This document shows, one piece after another, positions 22,700 to 35,949 of a stretch of 64,000 nucleotides of DNA; position 1 is the first letter of the stretch; each line of letters begins with the position of its first letter. The stretch covers positions 13,826,001-13,890,000 of the forward strand of contig OZ020248.1 in assembly GCA_963971285.1 (NCBI GenBank), given 5' to 3'. A program made the position numbers and the translations under genes. The notes under the pieces were generated by a model, which did not search any database, was not told where the DNA came from, and saw only the letters and a list, made by a program, of their open reading frames with translations. The stretch is from Astropecten irregularis (lineage: Eukaryota > Echinodermata > Asteroidea > Paxillosida > Astropectinidae).

Positions 22700-23117
22700 G
22701 GGCAATTCCAGCGTAACGGACATGACAATTACACAGTTTTTGCCTTATTCAGAGGATCACAACGTAGGATTGGCAGTTTGCAAACAATTTTTATTAGGCT
22801 TATCAGACACATTTAACTATCAGTGACATATGTAGTAAATTTTATGTAATTTCATTGAACAGTTGTAGAGAAAATGCACTTCTTGTGACCGTAACGGACA
22901 TGACACTAAGTTGTCATGTCCGTTACGGTCACAAGAAGTGCATTTTCTCTACAACTGTTCAATGAAATTACATAAAATTTACTACATATGTCACTGATAG
23001 TTAAATGTGTCTGATAAGCCTAATAAAAATTGTTTGCAAACTGCCAATCCTACGTTGTGATCCTCTGAATAAGGCAAAAACTGTGTAATTGTCATGTCCG
23101 TTACGCTGGAATTGCCC
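22700..23117. mobile_element. perfect palindrome, two identical 206-bp arms
   Basis: Left arm 22700-22905, right arm 22912-23117, loop CTAAGT. By eye every base of one arm is the complement of the other. Each arm begins and ends with the motif CGTAACGGACATGACA. AAAT borders both outer ends, a possible 4-bp target duplication. Probably a foldback transposable element. Confidence 0.88.
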
Positions 23118-23200
23118 AAATGCACTTTTCCATCACATACGTACACATACAGCACATCGTACACGACATGTACTAATCAACACACATTGCACTTTCCTAC

Positions 23201-23503
23201 ATAAGGCCGAACAAAAAAATTGTTGTGTTGCCCTCAAGTGGAAAAATTAAAATTTTGGGTCGGTTTTTTTTTCAAACAATTAAGAATAAATACAGGATGT
23301 ATGGTCACCAGGGCTTATAAATCAACGGTCTTTGGTCGTTTTGAGGAGACACGCTTTTTTACTGCTAAATCTTACATTTTCTGTCAAAAATGTTGAGTTT
23401 TTATACTTCAAGATTTGGAGAAAAAAAAAATCCCGACCCAAAGTTTTGCCATTTTACGGTCGGTCACTGAGGGCAACACAACAATTTTTTTTTTCCGGCC
23501 TAA
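23201..23503. mobile_element. foldback MITE with ~60-bp arms
   Basis: TAAGGCCGAACAAAAAAATT and TTGTTGTGTTGCCCTCA at left are matched by TGAGGGCAACACAACAA and CCGGCCTAA at right. Confidence 0.78.
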
Positions 23504-23751
23504 TTTGCTAACCTCAAGTTACAACTTACAAAATTTAATAGCAGTCACATTTTAGCATTGCTACTGAAGGATAATAGGTACAATATGTGTACTGTAATGT
23601 AAATATGTACTGTACTTACAGGTCTATGCATTTATCAATGTATAGAAGTAGTGTGTGTGACATTTATTTCCTTATTTAAAAGTCTGTCATATGGCATTGT
23701 GTTGCACATTAGTAGGTGACACCATGGATGGATTGCATTATGCGGTCTTAA

Positions 23752-24159
23752 TTAAAGGGTGGCCACAATGGGTGTTTTTTCCTTATATATTGACGGAATA
23801 AAGTTTTTAAAACGCAATTGTGTGGCTGTCATAGTTTTAGCCTTCCTTGTGTTGGTGTTAATTTCATTTTATTAACTGGGAGGGGGGAACGTCGTGCCGT
23901 CATCTCGGGAACTCGGTAGCTGGTTCACAAGCCATCGAGTGATATGCTAAGCTGGTTCCCGCGTCACTGACGGATTTCAAAATCCCGTACTAGGAAGTGG
24001 GGGCGTGGATACAAAATACTAATGGGGTGCGGATTATTTCGAGGGAAAACAGATGCGGGGGAAAACAAAAAACACTTTAATCAAATTTAATATATTTTGA
24101 AAAAGTTAATACAATTATTTCGGAGGATTTTATTAAATATCATTGTAGCCACCCTTTAA
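23752..24159. mobile_element. second TTAA-flanked MITE family
   Basis: TTAAAGGGTGGCCACAATG start and CATTGTAGCCACCCTTTAA end: 15-bp inverted ends, one mismatch, TTAA on both sides. Unrelated in sequence to T1. TTAA duplication is the hallmark of piggyBac-type transposition. Confidence 0.75.
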
Positions 24160-25101
24160 AGCTGTCTATCATGTCTATAGTGAGGTTTCGTATCCAGTGC
24201 AAAATGCGGTGGTCGCCATGACACATGACACACGGGGCGCGCATTACATTACTCACAGTGTGAAATTAACTACTATGAATATCATGCGCAAGACGGCAAA
24301 GAATGGTGGCAAAGGAGAAACATCGAACATCAGAAATATCTTCACTTTGAGAATGCTAGAGCCCCCACCCCCCAAAAAAACCCCAAGATTGTTAAGGAGC
24401 CTTATATTAAATTAATAAATATGCTATATGATATGACCATGAAATTAACAGCTTGTACATTATGCTCTACTGTGACTAAATACACTTCGGCACACATACA
24501 TGTAATTATAAAAAATGCAGAAAAAAAAAAATAATATTCCCATCAAACAGTATGAAAATGAATCATTGGATTTTTACGACAATGAAATTTGTTTTCTAAG
24601 ACACAGTTCATTAAAAAAACTGAATTTTCATAAAAAAATACATGTTGTATAGTGCGTAAACATAATTTCAAATTGACAGGCACAATTAGCATGGCGTCGA
24701 CTTCCAAACTTGATTTGGTCGTACGGTATTTTAGCGCCGATGTTCAAAACAGCTTTAAATGTTCAATAACGAGGTACCGGTTTGATTGGGTATTAATTAG
24801 GGTTATTTCCAAGGAAAAACAGCATTTGAACATACGATTACCAATGAAAAACCATATAAATCAAACTAGTACTTGTACACAGAGCAAATAAAGCACAACA
24901 TCCAGTGCTTTACAGAGGATTCAAAAGGATTATTGTATCAGCATCGGCGGACAATGAACAAGAGAAAACGACACCATCTGGACTCCCACTGGAGTTGCGG
25001 AGTTAACACAGAGTATAGGCCTACTAATGCTTCAGTATCCTTACTACACTCGACCATCATCACTAACCTTTTCACAATATCAAATTCTGCCCACACAGTT
25101 T
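24160..25101. other. gene-free stretch
   Basis: A/T-rich, no supported gene or delimited repeat. Confidence 0.5.
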
Positions 25102-25467
25102 TTAAAGGCAGTATCATACTTTGGTTTTTATCAAAGAAATACAAATTCATGGGCAAAAATATCAAGACAGATACAGTAACAGTCATCTGTGAAAATTTCA
25201 GTCCCATACGGTGCCCACTTTTTGAGAAAACAGTGCAAAACAGCCACAGTGTTTCTTAAGTCTTTTCTCTTTTATTTTTGATCTTTTAAAAGATCAAAAA
25301 AGGTTTTCGGTTGTTGTTTTACTAATTTCTGGACAAATACACAATTTCAGGAGGAAAAATGTTAACGGTATGTTTCTACCACCACCATCTTCATACCCTG
25401 TAAGTTATACATAAATCTGTGAACATTTCTGTTTTGGTTTCTTACCAAAGTATGATACTACCTTTAA
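25102..25467 (+). mobile_element. T1-A element, reference-quality copy
   Basis: TTAA at both ends, TIRs AGGCAGTATCATACTTTGG and CCAAAGTATGATACTACCT, central palindrome GATCTTTTAAAAGATC. One of the most complete copies. Confidence 0.87.
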
Positions 25468-25872
25468 AGCAAGGCACGTGCCTTGATGAAAATGTTGTCT
25501 ATTTCTTGTGAGCGTAAATTGAAATCATTGAAACTGTACAACCATGTCAATATCACAACAAATTTCTAGCCAGGATTTCATTTGAATATATCTTATACAG
25601 TTGCCTATAAAATTTGACTTCATTTTTTTTTTACTGCAAAACAGGCAAGGTGTACAAATGTTACAATTGGAATACCGTACAAATTGAGTTACATGGCATA
25701 TCAGACTACTGGATCAGATAGGTCCCGATTATTGGGGAAAGTCCAGAGGACGTTTCTGTTCAATCTTCTTCATACAGTACCCATTAGACGAGCTTTGTTA
25801 TGGAGGTATTGTCAGTTAGACCCAGTTCTTCCCAGCCACCCCAATTTATTTTCGCCTAAAAACCTTCCAAGC

Positions 25873-26415
25873 ATAAAGGTACAATACATGGACAAAGAAC
25901 AGCACTCACAGTCTCACACTTTGTGTGATCCAACATGTACTAAATGAAAAGATAAACCTGTGAAAATTTGAGCTCAATCGGACATCTGAGTCATGAGGAA
26001 ACAGCAAAAACCCGACCCAATTTTTTTTGTAAAACATATATCTTACCCCGAGATCAAAACTGTTTTCAGTCTTTGTTTCACTAATTTCTGGATAAAAACA
26101 CCATTTTAGGCAAAAATATTTTAACAGTATGTTTCTACCAGCACCATCTTCATATCCTGAAAGTTATAGGTAAATCTGTGAACACTTCAGTTTGGGTATG
26201 TTACCAAAATCCATAAAGAATGGTTTTGATCTTACCCCGAGATCAAAACTGTTTTCGGTCTATGTTTTACTAATTTCTGGATAAATACACCATTTTAGGC
26301 AAAAATATTTTAACAGTATGTTTCTACCAGCACCATCTGCATATCCTGAAAGTTAAAGGTAAATCTGTGAACATTTCTGTTTGGGTATGTTACCAATCCT
26401 GTACTGTACCTTTAA
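25873..26415 (+). mobile_element. T1-B element with duplicated shared arm
   Basis: The segment from ATCTTACCCCGAGATCAAAA to GGGTATGTTACCAA is present twice (about 26040-26205 and 26225-26395). End CTGTACTGTACCTTTAA. Confidence 0.8.
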
Positions 26416-28088
26416 TTCTTGCTAATTCATTCATCATGCTAATGGAATTAATTAAACTATGTATGACTATAATAAACCAGGACTTGATTTTTAAGGAGAG
26501 TGAGAGTGATCACGCTCCTCTGATCTCCTTAAATAATGTTTTCCAAGGAGAGTGAAAAAAAAGAGCTCCTTACGATTTAAGAAGAGCTGCCCTTTTTCAA
26601 AACATCACAGACATTTTTCCAGCCAACATTTACCCTTTGCGAAAAATACAGCAATTTTCATCAGGACAAGCACAATTTTGCATGTTCTCTTTTTCTTACA
26701 CAGGACACATGCGTAAACTTTGTTTAATAGCAAGAGCAAACTGCTCTCTTTATTCACTGGTACGACTAGGCCCTATGTTGAATTAAGGAGTTGAATTTGC
26801 AGCTCAAACTTAATTTTTGTTAGCGAGAGCAAATCATTCTCCTTAATTCTCTACGTTAATTTAAGGAGAGTGATTTGCAGCTCTCCTCATTTTTACTAAA
26901 ATAAAGGTCTGATCAACCTACCTGCTTTTATGCAGAGGCATTCCTTTACTTGCATCAGGAAGATGATTCCTCAGGCAACATCACATCACATGACATTACA
27001 TTCAATCTGGAATGGCAAATTGAACACACATAAAAAGCTGAAATAGTGGCGTTAGAAATACCGTAATTCACTCATAATAGACCATTCATTCATACCATAA
27101 ACTCTATTACTTTGTTGTGTCAGAGCAAAGTAGAATGTTCCACACTCTCTTTTAATAAATATGGCAAGTAGTAGACAACAAAAGCTATGTAAAAAGTGCA
27201 ATAGATGCACGATGTAGTGAATCAAAAAATAGATGGACACAAATTTTTCTTTATTCTGATACCCACATCATAAGTTAACATCATTAAAAAGGAATGAATG
27301 CAAACTAATTATGAAATTTCAACTCTACTGCGGCTGCTCAGTCACCCCACTAAAATGGCGGCTGCGCGTCCATGTCGGAGTGCAAACAACGCACACGCTG
27401 AATTTGAATATGAAGCGCGCACTCTGGTTTTTTATTTAACTCTGTGGTGTACACACATGTATACTGTCACACCAGATCGAACCCTGAGATTTTTTCAATC
27501 CTTTTCACACTTGAAAAGTTTCAACCCTGATCCAACCCGGGTAGGACAGCCTAACTGGATCGAAATCAACCCTGGTAGGGACCCTGGTAGGGACCAGGGT
27601 TGAAAATCTCAACCCAGTTCCAAACTGCATTTTTCGCCGTGATCTGTGTTGTATGAGCCTGTTCACCATAAACGTAGTGTGATTGTTGCGTCTCTTCGAT
27701 CCGGTTCAAAAACTTGCCGGGCTGAACCAGGGCGGATCCGGGTTGGTTTCAAAACACGGATCAAAAAGGAGATAGTCTGCATTTAAGTTTGTTAGAGACT
27801 AACAAATTGCCATAGTGGCAAACTGACGACTTGACAAACTTTTGACCATCTATATAAAAGAGTTCTAAAAATGCGCTGGAGACTAGCGGCTAGTCTCCAA
27901 TTAAGCCCACATGTTGACCGAACTTTACCGGATGTTTACAACACACAGATGTTGGGCAGGGCAAAGTCTGACACAGCTAGACTAAGGTCAAGAATGTTCC
28001 TATCCACACAGTAGGACTCTTCAAGCTGGTCCAATCCCACAATAAAAAACCCTATCGCACAAGGTGCAAGAAAATATGCTTAATAGGC
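26416..28088. other. gene-free stretch with low-grade repeats
   Basis: 26480-26900 repeats AAGGAGAGTGATTTGCAGCT-type words. 27475-27770 repeats AACCCTGGTAGGGACC-type words in both orientations. AAAATGGCGGCTGCG at 27354 looks like a start context but opens no recognisable frame. Confidence 0.45.
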
Positions 28089-28446
28089 ATAAAGGTAGTA
28101 TCATACTTTGGTATTAAAAAGACCAAAATGTATATACATAACTTTTAGGGTATGAAGATAATGCTAGTAGAAACCTAACATTAAAGTTTTTCCACCTGAA
28201 ATAGTGTACTTATCCAGAAATTATTAAAACAACGACCGAAAATCTTGTTGATCTTTTAAAAGATCAAAAATAAAAGAGAAAATACTTCAGAAATACTGTG
28301 GCTTTTTTCCCCCACTGTTTTCTAAAAAAGTGGGCAACGTATGGGACTGAAATTTTCACAGATGACTGATACTGTATCTGTCTTGATATTTTTGCCCATG
28401 AATCTGTATTTCTTTGATAAAAACCAAAGTATGATATTACCTTTAA
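28089..28446 (-). mobile_element. T1-A element
   Basis: ATAAAGGTAGTATCATAC to TATGATATTACCTTTAA. The left TTAA is mutated. Confidence 0.82.
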
Positions 28447-29599
28447 ACTTTGTTGAAATATCTTTCTCCCTATTACTAGACAAACAAATAAGTGAAGTTT
28501 TTCAAAATCTCTGAATATTCTCTCTAAATCAATTATTATTAAAACAAATCAGCCAATGGTTTTTTTTTCAGAATAAGAATTTGTACAACTTGCAACTCTC
28601 CCTTACATTATTTTACCATTGGGGGAAAATAAGAATTACTGGTTTTGTGGATTTCTCATGAAATTGATACAATAGCTACATTACTTTACAAAGTACACAC
28701 AATACATGTACATGTACAAGAAGTACTGGTACAATGTATGCACATTGCATGCATTCAAGTAGACACATTTACCATGTTTACATGTAGTATAGGCTATTAG
28801 CATCCCGGATATTGTCAAGTAGGCTGGACAATAAATGCCTCTGTATGTTTCAAAGTATACCCTGCAAATCACTCATCCGTGGATGAATTTAATAACTAAA
28901 TTTCTCTTAATTGGTCAAATTTACATACATTTTCATTTTTCTATTCATCGGTTTCAAGTTCCAGGTTTAAATTGACATACCAATAAAATGAAATTTGATT
29001 TACCCAGTAAATATTTGCCGATTCTGTAAACAAATTTTTTCAACAGGAATGTTGGGTAAGTTTTGTACAACAAAATTTGGGAGTCAAGGATGATGTTCGG
29101 TATAGCCGAGTGTTCGGTATAGCGGCGTTTAACTGTTGATTGATTGATTTTTTTAACGATTGATTGATGTTTTTCAACATTTAAAAATATATTATTCATC
29201 TACCAGTAATCATTTTTTTTTTTTAATAATGTAAGTGATTTTAGATTACATTGTGACATATATATGCCTACATACACTAAATACTAGTGTACAGCACAAG
29301 CACACAGGCCATGCTTGTTTCCAAAATTTTCAAACTGTGTAGTCATTACACACATACAGCAGGTCTTAGGAAGACTTACATTTACATGTACCAATACCAC
29401 GAAAGGAAAAGAAGAAGTTTGAATTCGAAGGACCCTTCCTCCATGGTCTTACTTGTACCAGTCTTGAACCTTATTGCATGTACAATGTACAACACGTGCT
29501 AAGTGTCATTTATCATTCTAACCCACTGACCTAATATTTCTATACAGTAATTTCAATCTTCACCCAAGTGCTTATTCATTACACCTTGCAATGGCAAAT
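28447..29599. other. gene-free stretch with a MITE N fragment
   Basis: GGGAGTCAAGGATGATGTTC and GGTATAGCCGAGTGTTCGG at about 29080-29125 match the interior of MITE N. Otherwise nothing supported. Confidence 0.5.
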
Positions 29600-29987
29600 C
29601 AAAAGGTACTATCATACTTTGGTAGCATGTACCAAAACAGAAATCTAAATCTTCACATATAACTTATACAGCATATAAAGATGGTGATGGTAGAAACATA
29701 TCTTTAAATTTTTCTGCCTGAAATGTATTTTTCCAGAAAAGTGTAAAACCAGTGACCAAACAATATGGGTCTTTGGAACATATCAAAAGTCACATGAAAA
29801 GATTGTTTAAATACCCTGAGCGTTTTTCACTGTTTTCTCAAAAAGTGGGCACCGTATGGGACATGAAATTTCACAGATGACTGTTACTTTATCTTCCTTT
29901 ATATTTTTGCCCATGAATCAGAATTTCAACAGAAAGGAAAGGAATCTGAATTTCTTTGACAAAAACCAAAGTATGAAATTACCTTTA
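29600..29987 (-). mobile_element. T1-A element
   Basis: AAGGTACTATCATACTTTGG start, diverged centre, A arm with a small internal duplication (GAATTTC), end GTATGAAATTACCTTTA. Confidence 0.78.
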
Positions 29988-30306
29988 TGTAAATGTTGAT
30001 ATCAGACTGTGCATGGTATCTATCTAGTTTGGAAATGTAATTCCACCAGCTGACACATACATCAAGTGTTATTGTACAGAACTCAGGAATGCGATCTGAT
30101 TATTCCTTCCTGTCCTATAACCTACCTGTAAGATTTACAAAACAGCCTATTAGCCTACATACATGTACACTGCAGCTGGAATGCAATCAAACCAAACCCT
30201 TGATGAGCATTCCTCATTCATCTCTGCATGATATATCACAGACTTACATGTGTACTAATAGGCCATGTCCCAAATCTCTGGCTGCGGCTGCAAGTTACAC
30301 ATCACT

Positions 30307-30672
30307 TTAAAGATAGTATCATACTTCGGTTTTTGTCAAAAAAATACAGATTCGTGGGCAAAAATATCAAGGAAGATTCAGTGAAAGTAATCTGTGAAAA
30401 TTTCAGTCCCATACGTTTCCCACTTTTTGAGAAAACAGCAAAAAACGGCCACAGTATTTCTTAAGTGTTGTCTCTTTTATTTTTCATCTTTTAAAAGATC
30501 ATAAAGATTTTCGGTCGTTGTTTCACTAATTTCTGGATAAATACACCATTTCAGGCGGAAAAATTTTAACAGCATCTTTCTACCAGCACCATTTTCATAC
30601 CCTGTAAGTTATACGTAAATCTGTGAACATTTCTGTTTTGGTCTCTTACCAAAGTACGATAAAACCTTTAAA
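30307..30672 (+). mobile_element. T1-A element
   Basis: TTAAAGATAGTATCATAC to ACGATAAAACCTTTAA. All modules present. Confidence 0.83.
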
Positions 30673-31140
30673 TATGGTACTATATAAAGCCACTATAGCC
30701 AGTGACTGCAGCTGTTTCCATACACTTCTGTGTAATTTGGGGCAGCAGCCAGAAATTTGGGACACGGCCATACAATGCAATTCACTTCCTGTATGCAAGT
30801 AATAACAAACTGCTGCAAACTTCTCATCAATCTTAATAATGACCTGATATATAATGAAGAGATCCTAGCAAGATCTCTCTCTCAAAAGCTGACCTGGTTT
30901 TTCCTTTCAACAAAGGAGGGACTGAACAAAAGCTGTAACAGTCACACCATCAATAACTCTACAATGTGCATGCATATTTCATAAATCCTCTACAATCAAA
31001 CTGAATAAAATGTACAACATTACCAAACAGACTGACTGCATCAGAGACTGTGTGACATTTTTGTAATGTCCAGCATTTCTAATTAATCAGGGCAGTTTTG
31101 GAAGGCATTCAAAGATGATTTACCACATGTCCCTGTTGAA

Positions 31141-31900
31141 CATTAATTAATTAATTAATTAAAAATACTTAAAAAACGCTTTCCATGTCGAAGACATCAC
31201 AAAGCACTGTACAGTTAAAAACATCTACAAATTATGAGCAAGGTATTAAAAAGTCTGTAACAATATTTAAGCACACATTTATAAAAAAAATAATAACAAC
31301 AACTTAAGTTTTTAAAAAGTGATTCTTAAAAAGATGAGTTTTTAAGTTAGTTTTAAAAGAAGCAAAAGTGTTAGCACATTTAACTGCAATTGGAAGCCTA
31401 TTCCACAAACGGGGAGCATAAATTGAAAAAGAGCGATCGATCACCATCGTACTAAGTTTTGGCCAGTGGCTGTTGCAAAAATACCACCTCAGAGGTTGTG
31501 GAGCGTAGAGTGTGTGAATTTCGTCTAACATTAATGAGTTCACAAAGATAACCTGGAGCATCCCCGTTTATAACCTTTATGTCTAGTTTAACTAGACATA
31601 CAATTTTAAAATTCCAAACGCTTATTTACTGGAAGCCAATGTAAACTTTCCAGCACTGGAGTAATAGGTACATGTTTTCTTATTCTAGTCACAAGACGTG
31701 CAGCTGAATATTGAATGACCTGCAATTCCCTTAGTTCAAAATCAGGCAGACCAAAAAGCAAACTATTACAGTAATCAAGTTTGGAACTAACAAAGGTATG
31801 GATTTCTCAGTTGATTTCAAGTCTAGTAAGTATTTTTCCTATTTGCCATAATGCATTTGATACTGATTTATATAGCTTTGTGGCATTACTACCGGTAATT
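31141..31900 (-). mobile_element. CR1/L2-like LINE 3' end, degraded
   Basis: Minus-strand translation gives TFVSSKLDYCNSLLFGLPDF, then SAARLVTRIRKHVPITPVLE and SLHWLPVNKRLEF, then after breaks DRSFSIYAPRLWNRLPIAV to KTHLFKNHF and a stop at 31304. These are the familiar last ~200 residues of non-LTR reverse-transcriptase ORFs. Downstream lie GTGCTTTGTGATGTCTTCG and a TTAA microsatellite tail, as in L2/CR1 3' ends. In-frame stops and a frameshift make it dead. Confidence 0.82.
31143..31162. repeat. ATTA microsatellite, LINE tail
   Basis: Five tandem TTAA-type units at the 3' end of the LINE fragment. Confidence 0.75.
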
Positions 31901-32414
31901 AGTACCCGCCCCTTCAGGTTACAGAATGTTTCTCTCATGAATGTCTGGGCTTTAAATTAAAATGGTAAATTTTCATTGCCTCTACATTGTATGCCCTTTA
32001 AATTAAAATGGTTAATTCCCTTCCCTTTTGAAGAACAATGTTCCTGCTCTAGTTTGACAGTAAAACAATTATATATATCTGGCTCTGCCTCTGGCATTGG
32101 GTCCAATGGGACTCCAACTGAATCTAGGTTAATGCCTATAAAAATGGTTAACCATTAAAGCAAAGATACATTGGAGGATTCAATGGACAAATTGCACAAG
32201 GTTGATTATTGGAAACATTCCATTTGACTGTCATTCATTCAAAGATCATTGATATAGGATTCAGACCAGACAGAAAAATGTTTCCAGTAAATACTACCTT
32301 GGGGAATTTGTGGGTGTGTTTTGCAATAATGCTACATGTACTGGGTAGATATTTCAAACAGGTACATGTACAGTGTACTAATTGAGCAGTGCACGGTCTG
32401 CCACAGTGTGTGAT

Positions 32415-32788
32415 TCAAAGGTAATTATTGGGCCTATCATACTTTGGTTTTTATCAAAGAAATACAGATTCATGGGCAAAAATATCAAGACAGATACAGT
32501 AACAGTCATCTGTGAAAATTTCAGACCCATATGGTGCCCACTTTTTGAGAAAACAGTGAAAAACAGCCACAGTATTTCTTAAGTCTTTTCTCTTTTATTT
32601 GTGATCTTTTAAACTAGATTAAAAAAGATTTTCGGTCGTTGTTTTACTCATTTCTGGATAAATACACCATTTCAGGCGGAAACATTTCACAGGTATGTTT
32701 CTACCACCACCATCTTGATACCCTGTACGTTATACATAAATCTGTGAACATTTCTGTGTTGGTTTCTTACCAATGATACTACCTTTAA
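32415..32788 (+). mobile_element. T1-A element
   Basis: TCAAAGGTAATTATTGGGCC start with a short insertion in the TIR, full modules, end GATACTACCTTTAA. Confidence 0.8.
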
Positions 32789-34628
32789 GGAAATGGACTT
32801 GATCAATCAGCGTGTTTCGATCTACTCAGCACACGCTAAAACCTGGTATTTCTCACTCGCTATTTTCTGGGTCATGGTGACCTCGATCGCGGATAAACAC
32901 CTTGTTTCTACAGAGAACGAAAAGGCTAGTATGAACGTGACCCAAAGACATTCGGCAAGAACCACTTCAATAGGTGGCTGTTGGCGAGCGTTTTGTCGTT
33001 TCGTAAAGAGATTCACCTAAATATAGGCCTACGTTTGTGGTGTACTATTCAATATAATTAGCAAAATTATGGGGTAGAAACGGTAATGAAGATGTAACAT
33101 TTTAATTCATGGCTGAACAGACAGCTGCAGATGAGAATATAGTAAGGTTTCCATCATTTTAAGACTCTTGATCTGTCAGACCTGGGTACTAAGACTAACC
33201 AGGCATCATGTGACTAGTGACAGGCAGTTTTCAAGTTCGCAACAAGCGGATTAGAGTATGTTTTTTTTACTAGACCCAGTACTAATTGGGTTACTGAACT
33301 CCATTTTTTAATTCTGGAGGTCGACGGTCTAGTGCCCCAGAGAATCCCATAGGGTTTGACATTTTGTACACGTAAAAAAACCAAGGACAAAAATTTATGT
33401 TTTCCGACTTTTACAGATCGTCTACCATCTTGGTTTGGCTCTCCACCAATTAGAAACAAGCATGAAGTCCATGTGTGTGGCGGAACCACACAAGATGGCG
33501 GACTATTAAAAAAAGTCTGAAATGATCGTCTGGGTTTCCATCGGAAAACATTATTTTTATCACCAGAAAGATCATAAGTACAAACAAAATAAGCTGCATT
33601 TCATCCTTGACATTCGGAGAAGAGATGGAGCGATTTTCAAACCGATCTGTGATGTCTTTGTTGTCATTTATACTAGAGACATTTTCGTCACAAGTACCGT
33701 GAAGCACAATTTTGTTCAGTGTACAAAATATCTAACCCTAGTTACAGAACTTACTTCTAGATTTAGAAGGCTACTCCGTGAGCCTTCTAGCACTCTTACT
33801 TTTCGGGGTGCCGTATCGCTATTGGTTTTGAAAACAACAATTGATAGATGAAATTTTGGTGAAACATTGCAGCACCTACCGCGACACCTAGATCGTGAAT
33901 TTCCCTGAATTATTTTTTTTCTTGATCCTCATACATCCGTTATGCTTGTGCAGTCTCAAATCGGAGTGACAGTGTTTTTTTTTTCTCCTGTTAACTTTAA
34001 ACTTTGATAAGCTGAGGTATCCATGTTTAGGTCTCTCATAATGATGCCAGATATTATAAAAAATGCTCTGATAATATTTCGCATCAAGATAAAAAAATTT
34101 ATTTAATTTCATTTACTTATTTTTTAATGTAAGAACATAAGACAAATACAATGCATTGCCATTAAATATGTCATGCATGATATTGTTGATAAATTATCTA
34201 TAATTCACAATCTTGGAATCAAGACTGTTTTAGAACCTTTTCTAACAAACTCAATTGACCCAGTAAGAAGAATCGAGCCAGGACAATATTCCAGCCGTTT
34301 TTGAGTGACTTGGTGTGCCATAGCTACCCCGATGTCAATGCAATGAACTTTGCCACTCAGCCAAGGGGATGAAAAAAACATGGCGTCGCGTTTACATAGC
34401 GGAATTTGTGTCCCTGTAAATGACGGACAATATTTTCAAAGAAAAGACTTGAACTTCAAGGATTTTTACAGATAATAATCTGCAAGTGTCCAGTTGAAAG
34501 GTTTGAGGAGTGATTTTCTGATATTCCATTTCGTTTCCATTTTTGAGAAACTTTCCCGTTATCGGAGCGAAAACCGATAACTGCAGGATAGGCCTACTAC
34601 TACAGTACTAGGCCTACTTTTTACTAGG
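32789..34628. other. gene-free stretch
   Basis: Opposed open frames at 32793-33020 and 32822-33016 are not recognisable. CAAGATGGCGGACTATT at 33486 has the context of a start codon but stops at once. No gene is claimed. Confidence 0.4.
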
Positions 34629-34741
34629 GGCCTGTTTGTTTATGACGAATCCTGCGGATCCGGATCCCATTTTAGCGTACCCTGCATATTGGAGGTGGAT
34701 CCCAAAATATCGGATCCTGTGCGTTAAACAAACAGGCCCTA
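34629..34741. mobile_element. short GGATCCGGATCC MITE, copy 1
   Basis: GGGCCTGTTTGTTTATGACG and TTAAACAAACAGGCCC are inverted ends. The interior has GGATCCGGATCCCATTTTAG. A second, partial copy lies at 51003-51105. Confidence 0.72.
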
Positions 34742-35658
34742 GGCCCTACCACCAAACATGTGCACAGTCTAACAATTAACAACATGCACTATGCAGTTCT
34801 ATAGTTCCAGTTTTTTTATACAACAAATCATGCATGAATGATGATCATGATATGATTTCGATAAAGTTATGCCATTTTGCTACAAATAAAAGCATTCCTT
34901 ACTTATCAGTGGGTCTTCACGTTTGTTTCACATCTTAAAATGAGACAAATCCTTCCTTGAATAAGCTGAAATCTCGGATTATGTAATCCAAACTTTGATT
35001 TGCATGACCAGCGTGACGGAGTTGACATTCATTTCCTGGTCAAACACAAATTAATGTATGGACGGCGAAAAGATCAAAATAATATGAAACGCGTTCAAAG
35101 CCCCTTTTCTTGCATTATTCTCATCGTGTTGTACACGATTGCAGTGAGTGATCATTTGGGGCTGCATGTGTTGTTGGGGATTCAGCATTTTAATAAAGTA
35201 TGCTATAAGTTAACCCACTAACCTGGATATAAATCTCACCTTGTTATTTGAAAATGGCCTTTCCTCTTGTTCCAATGGTTTCCATTCCGTGACAAATGGC
35301 AAAGTCAGCCAAGAAGACATGCATCCAATATTTATTCAGCATCAAAAAGATCAAACAAAAAACAAATACATTCATTAGTTTGATATTAATATTAAATGCA
35401 TGACATTTGCTAATGGCATTATGTCAAGGAAATCAATTAATTGTTACACTCCATTTCGGATTGGAAATGAGGCATGCAAGTTACAAATATCTTTAAATTG
35501 TAAATTAATTAATTAACAATATCAATATAATAATCATTTTAGCATTTGAGAAAGATCCTGATAAGAAAGGAATATAATCATGTAATTATCATAATTATGT
35601 TACCATTAAAATGTGCTGATTATGAATTTTTTTTACTCAACTTAACAAAATTCATTCA

Positions 35659-35682
35659 CAAACAAACAAACAAACAAACAAA
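35659..35682 (+). repeat. CAAA microsatellite
   Basis: About five to six tandem ACAA units. Confidence 0.8.
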
Positions 35683-35919
35683 ACACAGACATTTAAGGCA
35701 AACATTCTGATGACCATAAAACTAGTATTTCATTTTGAAGCATGAAAAATTTATTGCTGAAATAAGACTTCCTAATTTTGAAAAGATGGAGTTCCATGAA
35801 AATACCAACCTTTCAAATTGTTTGCACACTGAGTTTCAGACGGTGGAATTTTAAAAATCGTACTTGTTTCGCTTTCATGTTTGATTTTTGCGCCGGCAAT
35901 ACAACGGCATACACGTAGG

Positions 35920-35930
35920 ACGCATGCGTT
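35920..35930. promoter_or_regulatory. NRF1-like palindrome upstream of the FAM227 start
   Basis: GACGCATGCGTT contains the palindromic CGCATGCG core of NRF1 sites, 20 bp before the start codon. NRF1 sites are common in TATA-less promoters of housekeeping and ciliary genes. No TATA box or clear RFX X-box was seen nearby. Function is inferred from the motif only. Confidence 0.3.
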
Positions 35931-35949
35931 GTAAACTTGGTGATTCAAG

